From Microbacterium sp. XT11 (GTDB lineage Bacteria > Actinomycetota > Actinomycetes > Actinomycetales > Microbacteriaceae): 64,000 bases of DNA. Shown here one piece after another: positions 63,137-64,000 of this stretch (within the stretch, counting starts at the first letter, position 1; the number at the start of each line of letters is the position of its first letter). Below the pieces are notes generated by a model, which saw only the letters and a program-made list of their open reading frames with translations, did no database searches and was not told where the DNA came from. The stretch lies in assembly GCF_001513675.1 (NCBI RefSeq), contig NZ_CP013859.1:1675081-1739080 (forward strand), read 5' to 3'. A program made the translations under genes and the position numbers.

Positions 63137-63151
63137 GGGACCGTCGGTCCC
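63137..63151. promoter_or_regulatory. palindrome upstream of the dehydrogenase gene
   Basis: GGGACCG-T-CGGTCCC, a perfect 7-1-7 dyad between the acyl-CoA dehydrogenase stop and the SDR start. It is a candidate TetR-type operator; as a hairpin it could alternatively terminate the upstream gene. Confidence 0.4.
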
Positions 63152-63197
63152 CCTCTGGCGTCCTCGCCCGACGCGGAGGGCCGACGCGCACCGGGGG

Positions 63198-64000
63198 TCA
63201 GGCGAAGGCGCTCAAGCCCGTGATGTCGCGGCCCAGGAGCAGCGCCTGCACGCTCTCGGTGCCCTCGTAGGTGTGGATCGCCTCGATGTCAGCCATGTGC
63301 TGCATGACGCCGTTCTCGAGCAGGATGCCGTTGCCGCCGAGCAGGTCGCGCGCGATCGCCGCGATGCGGCGGGCGGCCCGGGTGTTGTGGAACTTCGCCA
63401 GCGAGGCCTGCGTCGGCCGAAGCTCGCCGGCGCTCTCCAGGTCTGCCAGGCGACGGCAGTAGAGCTGCATCGCCGTGAGGTCTTCGAGCATGTGGGTGAG
63501 GCGCTCCTGCACCATCTGGAACTTCGCCAGCGGCTTGCCGAACTGCACGCGCTCCTTCGCGTACGCGAGCGCCGCCTCGTAGCACGCGGTCGCGTGGCCC
63601 AGAGCCGACCACGCGACCCCCGACCTGGTCGCGTAGAGCACGGTCGAGGCGTCCTTGAAGCTGTGCGTGCCGGGGAGCACGGCATCCAGGGGCACGCGCA
63701 CGTCGTCGAGCACGATGTGCGCCTGGTGGATCGCGCGGAGGGACGCCTTGCCGCGGATCGGGGTGCCCGTGTAGCCGGGGGTGTCCTGCTCGACGAGGAA
63801 GCACCGGACGGCGCCGTGCTCCTCGGCATCCGCGTCGTTCACCCGTGCCCACACGAAGGTGATGCCGCCGGAGGCGCCGTTGCCGATCCACTTCTTCGCG
63901 CCCCGGATCACCCAATGGTCGCCGTCGCGCCGGGCGACCGTCTCGAGCGACACCGAATCGGAGCCGTGGTCGGGCTCGGTGAGCGCGAACGAGCCGAGCA
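63198..64000 (-). CDS. acyl-CoA dehydrogenase (5' end cut)
   Basis: The frame is open to the right edge, so the N-terminus is missing; ~267 residues are visible. [10 protein letters not shown] near the edge is the FAD/substrate-binding motif of the family, [13 protein letters not shown] follows, and the catalytic Glu region [10 protein letters not shown] is near the C-terminus. The sequence resembles the glutaryl-CoA dehydrogenase branch. An internal GTG at 63953 is not the start because conserved sequence continues upstream. Substrate not deducible. Confidence 0.9.
   Translation of the reverse strand, partial: LGSFALTEPDHGSDSVSLETVARRDGDHWVIRGAKKWIGNGASGGITFVWARVNDADAEEHGAVRCFLVEQDTPGYTGTPIRGKASLRAIHQAHIVLDDVRVPLDAVLPGTHSFKDASTVLYATRSGVAWSALGHATACYEAALAYAKERVQFGKPLAKFQMVQERLTHMLEDLTAMQLYCRRLADLESAGELRPTQASLAKFHNTRAARRIAAIARDLLGGNGILLENGVMQHMADIEAIHTYEGTESVQALLLGRDITGLSAFA

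Overview
This 64 kb window is chromosomal DNA of a high-GC Gram-positive actinobacterium, most likely a Microbacterium-like member of the Microbacteriaceae. The evidence is the very high GC content with strong GC3 bias, the actinobacterial protein families (GuaB3, DUF3817 next to guaA, LAxTG cell-wall sorting, Prim-PolC with LigC, an ECF42-type sigma factor) and the many leaderless genes whose TAnnnT -10 box lies 6-7 nt before an ATG or GTG start. It is almost completely coding, about 60 genes, with no tRNA, rRNA, IS element, prophage or CRISPR seen. Both edge genes are cut: an ABC substrate-binding protein on the left and an acyl-CoA dehydrogenase on the right.

Layout. 1-3.7 kb: end of a polyamine-type ABC transporter operon (binding protein, two permeases, ATPase). 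3.7-7.6 kb: divergent ppx and coaA, then glmS. 7.9-13.4 kb: a giant secreted DUF11-repeat protein with a LAITG sorting signal. 13.5-19.5 kb: acpS-alr-tsaE, then tsaB-rimI-tsaD and two membrane proteins of unknown function; tsaE, tsaB, rimI and tsaD link tRNA t6A synthesis with ribosomal S18 acetylation. 19.5-22.2 kb: a SAM methyltransferase, groES behind two tandem CIRCE operators (no groEL), and rarD. 22.3-27.9 kb: a branched-chain amino acid ABC system in which the binding-protein gene faces the livHMGF genes; LivH carries an unusual exported N-terminal domain. 28-34 kb: guaB, a small membrane protein, an ABC-F protein, guaB3 and surf1. 34.3-39 kb: a secreted nuclease fused to a 5'-nucleotidase, with a promoter, a possible PHO box and a 5' hairpin.

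39.1-46.4 kb is the most interesting region. A DeoR regulator is divergent from a sugar ABC importer (binding protein and two permeases), a class II ketose-bisphosphate aldolase, a kinase of the ADP-dependent glucokinase/phosphofructokinase family and a type I mannose-6-phosphate isomerase. It reads as a self-contained catabolic pathway: import, isomerise, phosphorylate (possibly with ADP) and cleave.

46.4-64 kb: DUF3817-guaA; an AlkD-like glycosylase; a DGPF protein with an ECF42-type sigma factor behind a matching promoter; a GlsB-type membrane protein; a Bax-inhibitor-1 protein; a glycerophosphodiesterase; YccF; a UvrD/PcrA helicase; SseB; convergent Prim-PolC and LigC repair genes, with an eight-copy 13-bp tandem repeat upstream of ligC; a CrtI/PYROXD2-like oxidoreductase; a small Cys-cluster protein; a short-chain dehydrogenase; and the cut acyl-CoA dehydrogenase. 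Most of the window is housekeeping. The accessory flavour is limited to the DUF11 protein, the sugar operon, the sigma module and the repeats.
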